NCBI GenBank assembly: GCA_964356415.1
Contig: CAYHHK010000157.1
Coordinates: forward strand, 1-8,276
Origin: JAPLDB01 sp964356415
GTDB lineage: Bacteria; Bacteroidota; Bacteroidia; AKYH767-A; 2013-40CM-41-45
Length of the DNA stretch: 8,276 nt
Direction: 5' to 3'
A program made the translations under genes and the position numbers. The notes under the pieces are model-generated. The model ran no database searches. It was given only the letters and a program-made list of their open reading frames with translations, and was not told where the DNA came from. Position 1 is the stretch's first letter. Every line of letters starts with the position of its first letter. Of this stretch, positions 7,737-8,276 are shown one piece after another.

Positions 7737-7923
7737 CATACCACGAAAGCAGTTCGAATACACCTATTCAGTTTCTGATGAGCAAATTCAGGAGCACAGG
7801 CAGCGTTCGCTCACACAAATTTTTGAATGGCTTTCATCCACGCTTGATTTTATTTCACGTATGCAAACTCCGAAGGAGCGCGAAAACTGGAATAAGATCA
7901 GAAACGGGGAGATGGAGGGGTGA
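7726..7923 (+). CDS. Small unrecognised partner of the nucleotidyltransferase
   Basis: A 65-residue, charged, soluble protein with no assigned function. It has a short N-terminal tail ending in YTYSVSDEQIQEHRQR, a predicted amphipathic helix (LTQIFEWLSSTLDFISRM, 29-46) and a polar C-terminus (PKERENWNKIRNGEM). It overlaps the 3' end of the nucleotidyltransferase gene by 11 bases in another frame. The pattern (S-D-E-Q near the start, an E-W-L helix, a terminal R-N-G-E) resembles, from memory, small proteins encoded beside nucleotidyltransferases in other bacteria, but I cannot name a family. No HEPN-type R-x(4-6)-H motif is present, so it is not a standard HEPN partner. A role as antitoxin or specificity subunit is inferred from position only. 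The ATG at 7726 is the only sensible start. Confidence 0.7.
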   Translation: MESNIPRKQFEYTYSVSDEQIQEHRQRSLTQIFEWLSSTLDFISRMQTPKERENWNKIRNGEMEG

Positions 7924-8004
7924 AGAAAGTATCAGGTACGACGTATGAAGTATTAAGATAAAAGGCACCCGGTTTTTCTTAATACCCGGTACTTGATACT
8001 TTTT
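7924..8004 (+). terminator. Nested imperfect palindrome, probable bidirectional terminator
   Basis: Outer arms AAGTATCAGGTAC (7927-7939) and GTACTTGATACTT (7989-8001) pair over 13 positions with one G-T wobble. Inner arms GTATTAAGA (7950-7958) and TCTTAATAC (7977-7985) pair perfectly over 9. On the plus strand the right arm runs into a short T-tract (8000-8004), then T-rich sequence; the minus strand side is less T-rich. It sits between convergent genes, one base after the stop at 7923 and 7 bases before the stop of the minus-strand gene at 8012. The length and the asymmetric internal loop (10 versus 3 bases) are unusual for a simple terminator, so a small REP-like repeat is an alternative. 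Confidence 0.6.
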
Positions 8005-8011
8005 ACTTCTT

Positions 8012-8276
8012 TTATTCTTTAATCACTTTTCCCCGCCACACACTTTCTCCGTCGCTTGCTTGTAGAAAATAAATCCCTGGTGAAAGTTTTGTGAGATCAA
8101 TGGTGATTTCATTATTGCTATTTGCTCCCGAGACTTCGGGATGCCAACTGCCAACTTGCTTGCCAGGCAGGTTATAGATTTCTATTTTTTCTATTGCCGA
8201 TTGCATATTTCCTATGTTCAACTGACCAGTTGTGGGGTTGGGGGAGAGGAAAAGATTATTTCCAGAAATTAGATTT
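8012..8276 (-). CDS. C-terminal end of a T9SS cargo protein (partial)
   Basis: Only the last 88 residues are in the window; the frame is open through the right edge, so the true start lies outside. The apparent TTG start at 8221 is an internal Leu codon. The visible part is almost entirely a T9SS type A sorting domain: LFLSPNPTTGQLNI, then IEIYNLPGKQVGS, then DLTKLSPGIYFLQ and a final basic strand ending RGKVIKE. The protein is therefore exported across the outer membrane by the type IX system. The sorting domain is removed or used for anchoring in known systems. The catalytic or binding part is not visible and its function cannot be stated. It is convergent with the nucleotidyltransferase pair. 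Confidence 0.88.
   Translation of the reverse strand, partial: NLISGNNLFLSPNPTTGQLNIGNMQSAIEKIEIYNLPGKQVGSWHPEVSGANSNNEITIDLTKLSPGIYFLQASDGESVWRGKVIKE

Noticed and set aside
7726..7923. HEPN-type toxin as the partner of the nucleotidyltransferase
   Set aside because: The protein is only 65 residues and lacks the R-x(4-6)-H motif; it is too short for the HEPN four-helix fold.

Overview
The window looks like chromosomal DNA of a member of the Bacteroidota. Three separate C-termini carry type IX secretion (T9SS) type A sorting domains (SPNP/YPNP/FPNP, then a KIYD-like strand, then a G-V/I-Y-L/F strand). Signal peptides end in AQ. Start codons lack Shine-Dalgarno sequences, and some upstream regions match the Bacteroidota TTTG / TAnnTTTG promoter pattern. 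I cannot place it below phylum level from sequence alone.

Layout: (1) 19-750, minus strand: an Fe/Mn-family superoxide dismutase with a twin-arginine signal peptide. (2) 751-917: a divergent intergenic region holding candidate promoters in both directions. (3) 918-5810, plus strand: a 1630-residue secreted mosaic protein. In order it has a signal peptide, a lamin-tail domain interrupted by a jelly-roll-like insert, a chitobiase-C-like domain, a CotH-type kinase domain, an InlB-type beta-repeat, a second lamin-tail domain, five Ig-like modules (four of them very regular), a PKD/Ig-like module and a T9SS sorting domain. (4) 5904-7157, plus: a secreted alpha/beta-hydrolase (esterase-like), also with a T9SS sorting domain and preceded by a good promoter match. 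(5) 7248-7923, plus: a nucleotidyltransferase of the AbiEii/MNT type overlapping by 11 bases a 65-residue unrecognised protein, possibly a toxin-antitoxin-like pair. (6) 7924-8004: a nested imperfect palindrome between convergent genes, probably a bidirectional terminator or a small repeat element. (7) 8012 to the right edge, minus: the C-terminal end of a third T9SS cargo protein, cut by the window edge.

The left and middle parts concern functions outside the cytoplasm: an exported superoxide dismutase, a surface or secreted kinase-like adhesin, and a secreted esterase. Nothing in the sequence links the three into one pathway. The nucleotidyltransferase pair is a separate two-gene unit and is the best candidate for a little-described system here. 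No rRNA, tRNA, CRISPR array, insertion sequence or intergenic stretch longer than about 170 bases was seen.
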